Notes: a model not told the origin generated them from the letters alone. Counted from the stretch's first letter, positions 1 to 7,941 are shown. The stretch is DNA of 64,000 bases from Paucidesulfovibrio longus DSM 6739 (GCF_000420485.1 NZ_ATVA01000013.1:139894-203893), one strand, 5' to 3'. Translations and numbers: made by a program.

Positions 1-460
1 GGTTGTGTGAGATGACTTCGGCGTTTATTATCAAGGAGTTACGAGGAGCGCGGGCTTTGAGACTGTTTTGCGGTAGGTCGTCGTTCCCTCCACCATTAAC
101 AAAAGACAAACCCGTCTCTCTGGGGTCATTCTCCGGGGTGACGGGTTTTCTTTTTTCCCTTGTTTCCAAAGGGTTTGCGCCCGTTTCACATCTTTCCAAA
201 GCACCTCTTCGCACCATCGATTCTCCCCATCCTCCCGCCTTTTTTTCTCTGTTTGGCCCCTGATTCTCTGTTTTCTCCGGACCAAGTCCGAAGCTCGTCC
301 GGAAAGCTACATCCTTGATTGATATGGGTTTGCGGCTGGTTGCCGTTTTGGGCGGTTGTCTTAGGTCATCGCTCGATGCCGCAACCGGACGTTTTTTTCG
401 AAATCACCCGCCTCGGCCATGAAAAGAAGCGTGGTCAACTCCGGTTTCCTGCCCCCGAAG
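1..460. other. Gene-free left edge
   Basis: No convincing coding region was found here; open frames on both strands lack ribosome sites and recognisable protein features. The stretch holds a strong terminator at 108-156 and is otherwise T-rich and of lower GC than the phage genes. It lies outside the recombinase operon's own terminator, so it may be host sequence or the edge of the element. No attachment core shared with the right end could be seen by eye. Confidence 0.5.
108..156 (+). terminator. Rho-independent terminator
   Basis: AAACCCGTC (108-116) pairs with GACGGGTTT (140-148), followed by a T-rich run to 156. Within the loop, GGGG/CCGGGG tracts may add structure. It ends an unseen plus-strand transcript entering from the left; the opposite side also has a short T run, so it may work in both directions. 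Confidence 0.75.
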
Positions 461-487
461 AAGAAAAGCCGACGCTGATGGTCGGCT
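461..487 (-). terminator. Terminator of the integration operon
   Basis: Read on the minus strand, AGCCGAC (487-481) and GTCGGCT (73-67 of the 400s block, 473-467) form a perfect 7-bp stem with a 7-nt loop. The stem is followed by a pyrimidine-rich TTTTCTTCTT tract. It lies 27 bp after the stop codon of the last gene of the minus-strand recombinase operon and is well placed to end that transcript. Confidence 0.75.
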
Positions 488-513
488 CTCTGGGGTGGTC
501 TCCGGTCCGGTCG

Positions 514-936
514 TCAGTCGGTGGCGAAGCCGAACTGGCGGCGCTGCTCGGCCCAGTCCTCGGGGAAGGTCTGGGTCAGCTTGGCCAGCGAGAGCCCGTT
601 GGGTTCCTCGCCGTTGATCAGGGCTTCGACGATGTCGGGGGCCAGGGTCGTCAGCTTGAGGATGCGGGCCACATACGAGCCATCGACGTCGAGGGTACGG
701 GCAAGCTCGCTGATGGACTTGATCTGGCCGGATTCGAGGATGTCGGCCCAGGAAAAGGCCCTTGCCAGAGCCTGGAGGACGGCGGACTGTACCGGCTCCT
801 GCGCCCCGGGGATATCTCCATCCAGGGCCTTGGGCGCGATGACCGTCTTGCGGCCGCGCATGCGCCGGATCAGCATCGGGATGTGGATCTGCAGGTTGCC
901 GTTGTCGGCTACGGTAATGGTCGGCTTCATTTTCAT
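514..936 (-). CDS. Small ParB/KorB-type HTH protein of the recombinase module
   Basis: 140 residues. The central part (about 55-100) contains a stretch reading ISELARTLDVDGSYVARILK, a helix-turn-helix like that of ParB/KorB/Noc proteins; no ParB nuclease/CTPase domain is present. The chosen start (936) has GGAGGG about 8 nt upstream and gives an ATGA overlap with the recombinase stop, so the two are translationally coupled. It is the third gene of the DUF2924-recombinase-HTH operon. A role as recombination directionality or control factor is inferred from position only. Confidence 0.75.
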   Translation of the reverse strand: MKMKPTITVADNGNLQIHIPMLIRRMRGRKTVIAPKALDGDIPGAQEPVQSAVLQALARAFSWADILESGQIKSISELARTLDVDGSYVARILKLTTLAPDIVEALINGEEPNGLSLAKLTQTFPEDWAEQRRQFGFATD

Positions 937-2519
937 CGGCTTACCCTCCGTTCGGTGACTTCGCATGCCAGACCAGCCAGCTCGGCGATGAGTGTTGTCA
1001 GCCCGTTGGTGCGCAGCTCCATATCGATTCCGGTCTCGCGGATCTCGACCTTATCCACCAGGAGGCGGATGAGCCGGTTTCGCTCCACCGGGAAAAGGTC
1101 TTCCCAGAAGCCCTCGACATTCTGGAAGGCCTCCGACACATCCTGTTCCGTGATGCTGCTCCCCTGGTAGGCTCTGCATCGCTCGCTCACATGGGTCAGT
1201 TGTTTCGAGAGCTCGACCGCCTGGCGATTGACCGTCGTCAGCATTTCGGTCTTGCCCGACTGATCGCTGCCGGGTTTCATCAGTTCGATGGCTTGCTTCC
1301 GCGCCTGCGACAGCTCCATTTCGAGTTGGGCTTTCTGCTTGAACAGCCGCTCCCGCTCCACCTGCTCGATGTCCCGGGCCGCGAAGTAGGTTTTGGCCAC
1401 CAGCGTCGGCGTGCGGAACACCGCGCTCAACTGCTCGACCACGGCCTGCTCGATGTCCCCGGCGGGAATCCGTTTGAGGGGGCACCGGCTCACGGTCCGC
1501 TTGCTGTCCTTCTGGCAGATGTAATAGGTGTAGTGGCGGCCGTTCTTGCGGGCGTAGGTCGGTCCCATCGCGCATCCGCAGTGGCCGCAGCGGATGACGC
1601 CTTTCAGCGGGGCGACCATTTTGGTTCTTGCCATGGAAACCTTGACCGGTTTGTTGTCCTCCAGGATGGCCTGCACCTTGTCCCAGGTCGTCCGGTCGAT
1701 GATTCCTTCGTGCTCACCGGGGTAGCTGCGATCCTTGTGGGCAATCTCGCCGATATAGACCCGGTTGTTCAGCAGCCGGTAGATGTGGCCTGTATTCCAT
1801 TCTGAGCCCTCGCGAACCTTGCCTTTCTTGGTGGTCCAGGCTTTTGTGCGGTATCCCTGTTCGTTCAATTCCTGGCCCAGCTTCTTGGCCGAGCCGATCT
1901 GGATGAATCGGCGGAAGATGTACTGCACCGTCCTGGCTTCATCCGGGTTGACCAGCAGCTTCTTGTTGTCTCGGTCGACGTCGTATCCAAGAATGGGTAC
2001 GCCGCCGCAGTATTTCCCCCGGCGCTTGGCGGCCGCCACCTTGTCCCGGATGCGCTCGGCGATGACCTCCCGCTCGTACTGGGCGAAGGTGATCAGGATG
2101 CCGAGAAACATTCGGCCGGTGGGGTCGGTGGTGCTGAAGTGCTGGGTGACCGAGACGAAGCTGACACCCTTCTCGTTGAAGAGGTCGATCATCTTCATGA
2201 AGTCCAGCAGCGAGCGGGACAGCCGGTCGACCTTGTAGACCACGATCACGTCAATCTTCCCGGCATCGATGTCCGCCAGCAGGCGACGCAGCCCCGGGCG
2301 CTCCATGTTTCCACCCGAGAATCCACCATCGTCGTAGCGATCCGGCAGAGCCGTCCAGCCACGCATCCTCTGGGCTTCGATATAGTGTTCCGCCGATTCC
2401 CGTTGCGCATCCAACGAGTTGAACTCCTGTTCGAGACCTTCCTCGTGGCTCTTGCGGGTGTAGATGGCACAGCGCAGGGTCTTGTTTTTGCCCGGCGCGA
2501 CATTGCTGTTATCAAGCAT
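933..2519 (-). CDS. Large serine recombinase (phage integrase type)
   Basis: 528 residues, the usual size for large serine integrases. The N-terminal resolvase domain (about 15-165) carries the nucleophile in YTRKS (Ser24), and the DRLSRS motif is present. A recombinase domain follows, then a zinc ribbon (about 305-350) with CGHCGC and a second Cys pair, and a coiled-coil region (about 375-440). It would catalyse cut-and-rotate integration and excision between att sites. It overlaps DUF2924 by 8 bp and the HTH gene by 4 bp. A second, tyrosine-type recombinase lies at 20211-21125; this serine enzyme is the more likely integrase because it sits at the element edge beside the repressor. Confidence 0.93.
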   Translation of the reverse strand: MLDNSNVAPGKNKTLRCAIYTRKSHEEGLEQEFNSLDAQRESAEHYIEAQRMRGWTALPDRYDDGGFSGGNMERPGLRRLLADIDAGKIDVIVVYKVDRLSRSLLDFMKMIDLFNEKGVSFVSVTQHFSTTDPTGRMFLGILITFAQYEREVIAERIRDKVAAAKRRGKYCGGVPILGYDVDRDNKKLLVNPDEARTVQYIFRRFIQIGSAKKLGQELNEQGYRTKAWTTKKGKVREGSEWNTGHIYRLLNNRVYIGEIAHKDRSYPGEHEGIIDRTTWDKVQAILEDNKPVKVSMARTKMVAPLKGVIRCGHCGCAMGPTYARKNGRHYTYYICQKDSKRTVSRCPLKRIPAGDIEQAVVEQLSAVFRTPTLVAKTYFAARDIEQVERERLFKQKAQLEMELSQARKQAIELMKPGSDQSGKTEMLTTVNRQAVELSKQLTHVSERCRAYQGSSITEQDVSEAFQNVEGFWEDLFPVERNRLIRLLVDKVEIRETGIDMELRTNGLTTLIAELAGLACEVTERRVSR

Positions 2520-3036
2520 CCGAACCTCCCTCGGCTTTTCTGCCGTAAACCTTCTTCAGTCCGAAAAAGACCTTGCCGTTCCACCTGGTCCCGGTGATCT
2601 CCCTGGCCACCGCGCTGAGCGACCGGAAGGTGCGGCCTTCGAACTCGTAGCCATCGGCAAGGACGATCACCTCATAGCGCCGGTCGTTCCAGACCCGCAC
2701 CAGTCTGGTCCCGGGCAGGATCGCTTCGTTCGATTTCCGCTCTTCTGGGATGCGTCGATTGACAGTGGCGACCGGGTCCTCCTTGGCGGCCTGCTGGAGA
2801 TGGACCTTGGCCTGTTCGGACAGCCCGCCGTAGAAAAGCTCCTGGATGCGATAGGCCAGCCGCTTGATGAGGAATTGTTTCTTGTACTGGGGTGGCTCTT
2901 CTCCGTAGAGGTCGAGCCATTTTTCCCGGAGCTGTTCCAGGGACATGGATTGCAGCAGGGCCATCTGCCGAAGGACTGAGTTTCGGGTTCGGTCCTGATT
3001 CTTGCCGCCGGTGGCGGCGTTCTGTAACTCATTCAT
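2512..3036 (-). CDS. DUF2924 family protein
   Basis: 174 residues from the ATG at 3036, preceded by AAGGAG 7 nt upstream; in-frame codons further upstream lack such a site. The middle and C-terminal parts (LREKWLDLYGEEPPQYKK, LPGTRLVRVWNDRRYEVIVL, FRSLSAVAREITGTRWNG) are typical of DUF2924 proteins, which are regularly encoded directly before large serine recombinases in prophages. The stop overlaps the recombinase start by 8 bp. Its function is not established; the conserved pairing suggests a role in recombinase DNA binding or direction control. Confidence 0.88.
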   Translation of the reverse strand: MNELQNAATGGKNQDRTRNSVLRQMALLQSMSLEQLREKWLDLYGEEPPQYKKQFLIKRLAYRIQELFYGGLSEQAKVHLQQAAKEDPVATVNRRIPEERKSNEAILPGTRLVRVWNDRRYEVIVLADGYEFEGRTFRSLSAVAREITGTRWNGKVFFGLKKVYGRKAEGGSDA

Positions 3037-3070
3037 TTTCAACTCCTTATTTTGGTTTCCGGACGAGTTG

Positions 3071-3313
3071 TCATGAATGAATGCTCTGTTCCGGCAATGA
3101 ATCAAGTCCTTCTCCGAGCACGGGGGAAGAATCTTCGAAAATCTCTAACTCATTGCCTACACATGCTTTTTTTGCCTTTCGGCGCAGGACCGCCGTGGCC
3201 AGAATCGAGGCGGCTGACTGGAGCCTCGCCTCACTCGACAGGCGGCCGGGTTTGCCGTTTTCGCCAAGGTCATCAAGCCCCGGCCCATCATTCATTTCCT
3301 GTACATCCAACAT
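3071..3313 (-). CDS. Small hypothetical protein, first gene of recombinase operon
   Basis: 80 residues with an ideal GGAGG 7-8 nt before the ATG at 3313 and the same direction as DUF2924, 34 bp downstream. The only recognisable segment is a short alanine-rich basic helix (AASILATAVLRRKAKKA). I do not recognise a family. It is supported by its ribosome site and operon position rather than by homology. Confidence 0.55.
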   Translation of the reverse strand: MLDVQEMNDGPGLDDLGENGKPGRLSSEARLQSAASILATAVLRRKAKKACVGNELEIFEDSSPVLGEGLDSLPEQSIHS

Positions 3314-3449
3314 CGAACACCTCCGGTGGGACCGGGGGGCTGGATGGTGTGGATGCCAGAAAACGGCGGCGGTCGGGATGCGCGTTCGATGGCACCCACA
3401 ACCGCCTCAGCTCCGCCTCTGGTCGGTTATCTGGTTTCTAACTACTCGT

Positions 3450-3464
3450 CCGGTTTCAAACCGG
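3450..3464. promoter_or_regulatory. Perfect 15-bp palindrome between divergent operons
   Basis: CCGGTTT-C-AAACCGG is a perfect inverted repeat with a 1-nt centre. It lies in the 300-bp gap between the minus-strand integration operon and the plus-strand repressor operon. It is a candidate operator or an arm site for the recombinase; nothing in the sequence decides which. Confidence 0.45.
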
Positions 3465-3531
3465 CATTCTTCAATGCCTTACCTACCGAGGGGCTCGTGG
3501 AAGTGTCGGAAATCAGGTGTGAGATTATTTC

Positions 3532-3561
3532 TTGACCTGATATGCATCAGGTTTATATTAT
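3532..3561 (+). promoter_or_regulatory. Repressor promoter with embedded operator
   Basis: TTGACC (3532-3537) and TATTAT (3556-3561) are separated by 18 bp, a good sigma-70 promoter for the repressor gene. Between them lies CCTGAT-N4-ATCAGG (3536-3551), a 6-bp inverted repeat overlapping the -35 end. A further ATCAGG half-site is at 3512-3517. The placement fits autorepression by the S24/LexA-like protein encoded next. Confidence 0.7.
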
Positions 3562-3615
3562 TAGGGTTTGCTGGCGCATTGCGCCTTTTTGTCTTTCAAC
3601 AGAAATGGAGACGCC

Positions 3616-4239
3616 ATGGGCAAAGCGAAGACGGATGAGATAACGCCGTTGCAGCGGAAAACGCTCGAAGCGATATGTCGTTTTGTCAATGCCAAGGGCT
3701 TCCCTCCAACGGTGAAGGAACTGAGCGAGATCTTTGAAATCAGCCCGGCGAGTGCCCACGACCGGATCAACCAACTGGTGCGCAAGGGATACCTGAAGAG
3801 AGAGGACGGGAAGTCTCGCGGCATTGCCGTCGCCCGCCGTCCCAGAGAGATGGCCGCCGCCCTGGTAGCTGTACCGATTGTGGGCGTGGTGCCCGCTGGC
3901 AGCCCCATCCTGGCCGAAGAGAACATCACCGGCCAGGTGCTGGTCGAGTCAGCCGTGGTTCGTTCCGGAAAGCACTTCGCACTCCGTGCGGTGGGTGACA
4001 GCATGGTCGGTGCCGGTATCAACGATGGTGATTTGATCATCGTGCGGCAGCAGCCCATCGCCGAGGACGGAGACATCGTTGTCGCGCTTCTCAACAACGA
4101 GGCAACCGTCAAGCGGCTGAAAATCAAAGACGAGCTCATCGAATTGGTGCCCGAGAACCCGGAGGTACGAAAGATCCGGATCAGGCCGGAGGATGACCTT
4201 CGAGTTTTAGGCAAGGTCGTTGGATGGAAACGGAATTGA
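3616..4239 (+). CDS. LexA-like repressor (S24 family autoprotease)
   Basis: 207 residues. The N-terminal winged HTH (1-65) has the LexA pattern (LQRKTLEAICRFV...FPPTVKELSEIF...). The C-terminal S24 peptidase has an Ala-Gly cleavage site in VPAGSP, the catalytic Ser in GDSM and the catalytic Lys in ATVKRLK. It is therefore expected to bind DNA as a dimer and to self-cleave when RecA is activated by DNA damage, releasing its targets. The start at 3616 has a GGAG site and removes a 16-residue weak extension. It probably maintains lysogeny; a host-type LexA is a less likely alternative given the location inside the element. Confidence 0.9.
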   Translation: MGKAKTDEITPLQRKTLEAICRFVNAKGFPPTVKELSEIFEISPASAHDRINQLVRKGYLKREDGKSRGIAVARRPREMAAALVAVPIVGVVPAGSPILAEENITGQVLVESAVVRSGKHFALRAVGDSMVGAGINDGDLIIVRQQPIAEDGDIVVALLNNEATVKRLKIKDELIELVPENPEVRKIRIRPEDDLRVLGKVVGWKRN

Positions 4240-4285
4240 TCGAGACAGACATGGAAGAGTAACGACAAAACGACAGGAGTAATTG

Positions 4286-5452
4286 ATGGCAACTTTTAAC
4301 CTACGCCGCTTTTCGAAGCCGGAGATGCTCCGGCGAATCGACAGGAAGCATCTCATTGCCTTTCTGGAACCTCATGCCGCTTATTTTTCAGCTCGCGGCG
4401 TAGAGTTGCCACCAGTCCAGCAGGAAGATGGCCTGGACTACAACGCCCTCAGCCACCTTTTGCTGACGCCGGACAGTACGACCCCGGATGATCTGGCCGA
4501 GGCGCTGTTTTATGTGAATGAGGTTTCGACCCCCGAGGGTTTTGACTCCATTCAGGATGAGATCGCCGGAACGGACATCGACGTGGAAATTGGCGAGAAC
4601 GCCGCCCCTGCAGACTTGGCGATCCAGGTTTGGATGGCTGACCGGGAAATCATCGAGAAGGTACACGCCGAGCAGTTCTTCATGAACGTCAGGTCCTTCG
4701 AGTATTTTAAGACCAAGAAAAACCCGCTGCCGGATTTCGTGCTGCCATCCGAGGAAACCCTCGCGGCCCTTGAGTCCGATCTCGACGAATGGTTTTCCAA
4801 GAAACGTCGAGGTAAGTATTCCAAGGTATTCGTCTATCCCAAAGAGGGTCACACATGGTACCTCGTGCGCCATGGCAAGCCCTATGCCCGTGAGGCGGTC
4901 ATTGAGGCCGGTGAGTCCACCAGCCAGTATTTTCGTCCTGAAAAATTCGACGTGCTTGCATACAACCCCGTCATCGGGGAGATCCGTATGAACGCAGAAA
5001 CCAAAGGTGAGAAGGAGCTCTACCGCAAGAAATTTGGATTTCACCTGTTCGGAGACGAAGAGTTCTTCAACGAACGCAGCCGATTTGACCTGGAACCTTT
5101 GCGGCAAATTGGTGAGGACGCGCTCCTATGTGACGACGTCGATGGCATCGAGTATGTCAGGCTCAAGGAAGTTCAGGTCTTTTGGGGCGGCGCTCATAAG
5201 GACGTCGAGATTCGTCGGTCCGAGGATCTGTTTGCCTCCCTTCGTGATCGGGAAAAATCCCTTCCCGCAGGCGGAAAGATCGTGAAGGCAAGCTTCCAGA
5301 TTAAATTCGACGGTTCGAAGACGCCCAGGTCGGTCACCTTGAGTTCAGGCAACCGGGCGCAATTCAAGCGGGATGGTGATGCCGAGGTTATCGAGCGCTG
5401 GCTCGGACTCAGGGGCTTTATTGTCGGAGCCGGAGGGACATCGGATGAGTGA
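4286..5452 (+). CDS. Unrecognised 388-aa protein in the repressor operon
   Basis: I do not recognise a family. The ATG at 4286 follows CAGGAG, 46 bp after the repressor stop, with no terminator between. The protein is acidic, predicted soluble, without signal peptide or membrane segments. Charged stretches near 165-185 (LDEWFSKKRRGKYSK) and the C-terminal third resemble a globular domain. Codon use is AT-richer than in the phage structural genes. It overlaps the next gene by 8 bp, so the two act together. Position beside the lysogeny repressor suggests a lysogenic-expressed (immunity, exclusion or defence) function, which is inference. Confidence 0.7.
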   Translation: MATFNLRRFSKPEMLRRIDRKHLIAFLEPHAAYFSARGVELPPVQQEDGLDYNALSHLLLTPDSTTPDDLAEALFYVNEVSTPEGFDSIQDEIAGTDIDVEIGENAAPADLAIQVWMADREIIEKVHAEQFFMNVRSFEYFKTKKNPLPDFVLPSEETLAALESDLDEWFSKKRRGKYSKVFVYPKEGHTWYLVRHGKPYAREAVIEAGESTSQYFRPEKFDVLAYNPVIGEIRMNAETKGEKELYRKKFGFHLFGDEEFFNERSRFDLEPLRQIGEDALLCDDVDGIEYVRLKEVQVFWGGAHKDVEIRRSEDLFASLRDREKSLPAGGKIVKASFQIKFDGSKTPRSVTLSSGNRAQFKRDGDAEVIERWLGLRGFIVGAGGTSDE

Positions 5453-6509
5453 TCCCTTCTGGGCATATCTGGAGAGATTGCCTGGAAAGTCGGCGGCGCT
5501 GTTCGATTGGGATAAGGCGCTCTCCGGTTGGGACCGATACCCGTTGTTTCGGGATCACTTCCTTCAACTGACCAAGAATCACGCGACCGCCGTGGATTGC
5601 CCAACGGAATGTGGCCTCGGATGCCCACGGAGTGTTGTCACCCATGTGAAGACCAACATCCGGGCCATCTGCAATGAAAAGGAATATCCAGCCGTCCAAC
5701 TCACCACAAGGCAGACCCTGATCTACCGGCTCAAGCAGTCAGCCATCAATGGCGCTATCTGCACGGCCTTGGGAATAGAACACCGAGAGTCGAAACTCGA
5801 TGGACTGCCCCATACATGGAGACTGGGCGATTTCATACCCACGGCGGGGATGGACTTCCCGGTTGTTCTGACGATGCAGGACAGCATGGATGCGCTGGCA
5901 GAGGTCGTTCGATCATTATGTCTCTCGATCCCCAAGCCCTTTGTCCTGATCGCGCCCACGCGCCTTCATCTTAGTCCTGCAGTTGAAACACTGCTGGCGC
6001 AGAGAAGCAGCCCCTTCATTGCGCTGAACGAAGAACTGCACTTGGGAGATGTACCACGGTTTATGACCCGTCGGGACAAGGCCGCAATATTCGCACCCCT
6101 TATCGGCCAGGTGCCTGAGCCGGATTCTGGCGGCACGGTATTTTTTTCAACACCGCCGGGCACCACATGGGCGCAAATCAAGATTCAATTCCGTGATGGC
6201 CATACCGTCACAATATGGGCGGGAGATCAGAGCGGTCGATACACCTATACGCAAATGGGAATGGCGAGCAGGAAGAATGGCAATCCTACCGAACAATGGA
6301 AATTGCTTGAGGGGTTTGCCAACTCCCGTGGCGAGATCGACTGGCACAGCCGATACGCGTCGGACAAACTGAAGAAACAGAAGCAAGAGCTGTCGAAGCA
6401 CCTGCGGGAATTCTTCCGGCTCGATGACGATCCCATCGAATGGATCAAGGACACCAAGACCTACCGGTGTAAGTTCCGCATCCTCCCGGAAGGTGCCGAG
6501 GTTTACTGA
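5445..6509 (+). CDS. Unrecognised 354-aa protein, partner of the preceding gene
   Basis: The start at 5445 overlaps the upstream stop by 8 bp, a coupled arrangement. The N-terminal third has a compact cysteine cluster (CPTECGLGCPR, about residues 48-58) that could bind metal; the C-terminal part is lysine-rich. There is no signal peptide or membrane helix, and I recognise no family. The gene is followed 30 bp later by a strong terminator, so repressor, 4286 and 5445 form one transcription unit. The pair is a candidate lysogenic-conversion or anti-phage module; the sequence alone does not show the activity. Confidence 0.7.
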   Translation: MSDPFWAYLERLPGKSAALFDWDKALSGWDRYPLFRDHFLQLTKNHATAVDCPTECGLGCPRSVVTHVKTNIRAICNEKEYPAVQLTTRQTLIYRLKQSAINGAICTALGIEHRESKLDGLPHTWRLGDFIPTAGMDFPVVLTMQDSMDALAEVVRSLCLSIPKPFVLIAPTRLHLSPAVETLLAQRSSPFIALNEELHLGDVPRFMTRRDKAAIFAPLIGQVPEPDSGGTVFFSTPPGTTWAQIKIQFRDGHTVTIWAGDQSGRYTYTQMGMASRKNGNPTEQWKLLEGFANSRGEIDWHSRYASDKLKKQKQELSKHLREFFRLDDDPIEWIKDTKTYRCKFRILPEGAEVY

Positions 6510-6538
6510 CCACCCTTTTTAGCGCCCGACAAATCTAT

Positions 6539-6572
6539 AGCCCCGATTCAGGATTCTGGATCGGGGCTTTTT
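6539..6572 (+). terminator. Terminator of the repressor operon
   Basis: AGCCCCGAT (6539-6547) pairs perfectly with ATCGGGGCT (6560-6568) around a 12-nt loop and is followed by TTTT. It separates the lysogeny operon from the lytic genes. Confidence 0.88.
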
Positions 6573-6592
6573 GCGTCTTGGAGGCCCGCTCG

Positions 6593-6604
6593 GTGAAATT
6601 TCAC
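6593..6604. promoter_or_regulatory. 12-bp palindrome, candidate operator
   Basis: GTGAAATTTCAC is a perfect palindrome just downstream of the repressor-operon terminator and upstream of the first lytic genes. A related inverted repeat, GTGAAC-N7-GTTCAC, lies at 6746-6764. Two GTGAA/TTCAC sites before the early genes would suit a repressor; they do not match the putative operator at the repressor's own promoter. Confidence 0.4.
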
Positions 6605-6735
6605 TGGGGCCGGGCAAAAAAAGTTAAAAAAGTTTTCCTCTGTAAATCCACCACCAATCAGAGCCTTACGGGCTTTCCTCCTTCTTGAGCCAGGGCGTTT
6701 TTGGGGGTCGCAACGAAAATTCGCCAAAGCAGGGT

Positions 6736-6798
6736 GACAGGTCTGGTGAACACAAAAAGTTCACGACCGCCACCCGGGAAATTCATGCCGGACCTGTC
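6736..6798 (+). promoter_or_regulatory. Nested inverted repeats in early leader
   Basis: GACAGGTC (6736-6743) pairs with GACCTGTC (6791-6798), and inside it GTGAAC (6746-6751) pairs with GTTCAC (6759-6764). The structure ends about 30 bp before the start codon of the 6832 gene. It could be a folded mRNA leader, an operator array or recombinase arm sites. No clear sigma-70 promoter was seen in 6573-6831. Confidence 0.4.
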
Positions 6799-6831
6799 TC
6801 CCGGTCGGTCCAGAAATGAAGGAGGTTCGGC

Positions 6832-7158
6832 ATGAACCAGACAAGCAAAGCACACCTCACCCCACCGAAGCGGCGACTCATCGAGTTGATGCAGGACATC
6901 AACTTCGGCCGCATCACCAACATTCCGGTCCGCGACGGCGAGCCGGAACTCACCCCTGATACGGTCATCGAGCGCGAGATCAAGCTGGGCGGACAGAGCG
7001 GTCCCCGGCCCGAGCGCGACCAGGATGACTTCATCCTCAAGCAAGAGGTCGTGGCGCTGCTGGAGCATCTCGCGCAGATGGGCAGCGGAAAAGTCTGCCT
7101 GCTCGAAATCAAGCACGGTCTCCCGTTCCTGATGCGCATCGAGGAACGGGCAGCCTGA
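6832..7158 (+). CDS. Conserved small phage protein before the sigma gene
   Basis: 108 residues with a strong AAGGAGG site 8 nt before the ATG. The N-terminal half (LIELMQDINFGRI, IPVRDGEP, VIEREIKLGG) looks like a conserved globular module; I believe similar short proteins occur in other deltaproteobacterial genomes, but the function is unknown to me. It precedes the sigma factor by 195 bp in the same direction and may be co-transcribed. There is no HTH motif or membrane segment. Confidence 0.7.
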   Translation: MNQTSKAHLTPPKRRLIELMQDINFGRITNIPVRDGEPELTPDTVIEREIKLGGQSGPRPERDQDDFILKQEVVALLEHLAQMGSGKVCLLEIKHGLPFLMRIEERAA

Positions 7159-7329
7159 ACACGTAACGACCTGAACCCTTAGACACTGGACAACAAGCTG
7201 GACGCATGGCGGAGGCTGTTGTGGGTGTCGCCGAGCCGAATACGGCAATTGGCGGCGTACCTGCGACCCCTTCGCCCACGCGACAGCTTTGTCCTGTGAT
7301 CTGGCCCGTGCCGACACCCACGCGGACCT

Positions 7330-7348
7330 CCTCCTCGCTCCGAGGAGG
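7330..7348 (+). promoter_or_regulatory. Hairpin sequestering the sigma-gene Shine-Dalgarno
   Basis: CCTCCTC (7330-7336) is the exact complement of GAGGAGG (7342-7348), which is the ribosome site of the sigma gene, 5 nt before its ATG at 7354. The loop is GCTCC and can close with one more G-C pair. The entire Shine-Dalgarno is thus inside a perfect 7-8 bp GC-rich stem. This predicts low basal translation unless the stem is opened. The preceding 170 bp (7159-7329) shows no gene that I can support. Confidence 0.65.
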
Positions 7349-7353
7349 CCCCG

Positions 7354-7938
7354 ATGGTTTCACAGAATTCTTACGACGGCATCGACAAGTATGCCGCCAA
7401 CCTCATTCGGCACAAAGCACGTCAACTCGTAGGCAAGGCCGGATTCACCGAGGACGACAGACACGACCTCGAACAGGAACTGATGATCGATCTGCTGCAG
7501 CGGATGCGGCATTTCAATCCCGCCAAGGCCAAGAAGACCACCTTCATGGCCCGGATCGTCGAACGTCACATCTCCACCATTTTGGAGGCCCGGTTCGCCC
7601 AATGCCGGGACTGGCGGCTCTGCCAAACCTCACTCAACGAACCCCTCGACAACGGCGAAGGCGACACCACCGAGCGGATCGACTTCCTGGACAGCGAAGG
7701 CTCTCTGGGAAGCGGCACCCGCGAGACAAGGGAGCGTCTCGCCCATGAGATCCGCATGGATCTCGACCTGGCCATCGCCTCGTTGCCGGAAGAGCTCCGG
7801 AATCTGTGCGTGCGCCTGCACGACAGCACCATGGCCGAAATCGCCCGGGAGATGGGCATCCCCAGAACCACCCTCTACGACCGGCTGAGCAAGCTGCGGG
7901 ACGCGTTCCGCGAGGCCGGGCTTGAGGACTACCTGTGA
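7354..7938 (+). CDS. Phage-encoded sigma-70 family RNA polymerase sigma factor
   Basis: 194 residues, the size of an ECF-type factor. Region 2 (about 10-90) includes DDRHDLEQELMIDLLQRM and TTFMARIVERHISTIL. A linker follows, then region 4 (about 140-190) with a clear HTH (TMAEIAREMGIPRTTLYDRLSKL). It should redirect host core polymerase to special promoters. The element CCGACG-N18-TAAGTAA begins 3 bp after its stop codon and seven more copies precede the other lytic operons, so those are the likely targets. It may therefore be the master lytic regulator. Translation is probably controlled by the hairpin over its ribosome site. Confidence 0.88.
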   Translation: MVSQNSYDGIDKYAANLIRHKARQLVGKAGFTEDDRHDLEQELMIDLLQRMRHFNPAKAKKTTFMARIVERHISTILEARFAQCRDWRLCQTSLNEPLDNGEGDTTERIDFLDSEGSLGSGTRETRERLAHEIRMDLDLAIASLPEELRNLCVRLHDSTMAEIAREMGIPRTTLYDRLSKLRDAFREAGLEDYL

Positions 7939-7941
7939 TCT

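Noticed and set aside
1-97. CCTCCACCA at the left edge as the 3' end of a tmRNA or tRNA (possible att site)
   Set aside because: No T-arm consensus or matching acceptor stem could be found upstream in the visible bases; the resemblance is limited to the last few bases.
3441-3535. Minus-strand tail reading SVGKALKNAGLKPDE as the end of a lost protein
   Set aside because: No start codon or ribosome site, and a stop shortly upstream; too short to support as gene or pseudogene.
7206-7353. Plus-strand open frame starting before the sigma gene (7206)
   Set aside because: It reads Arg/Pro-rich out-of-frame sequence through the sigma gene and has no ribosome site; the sigma frame from 7354 is clearly the coding one.
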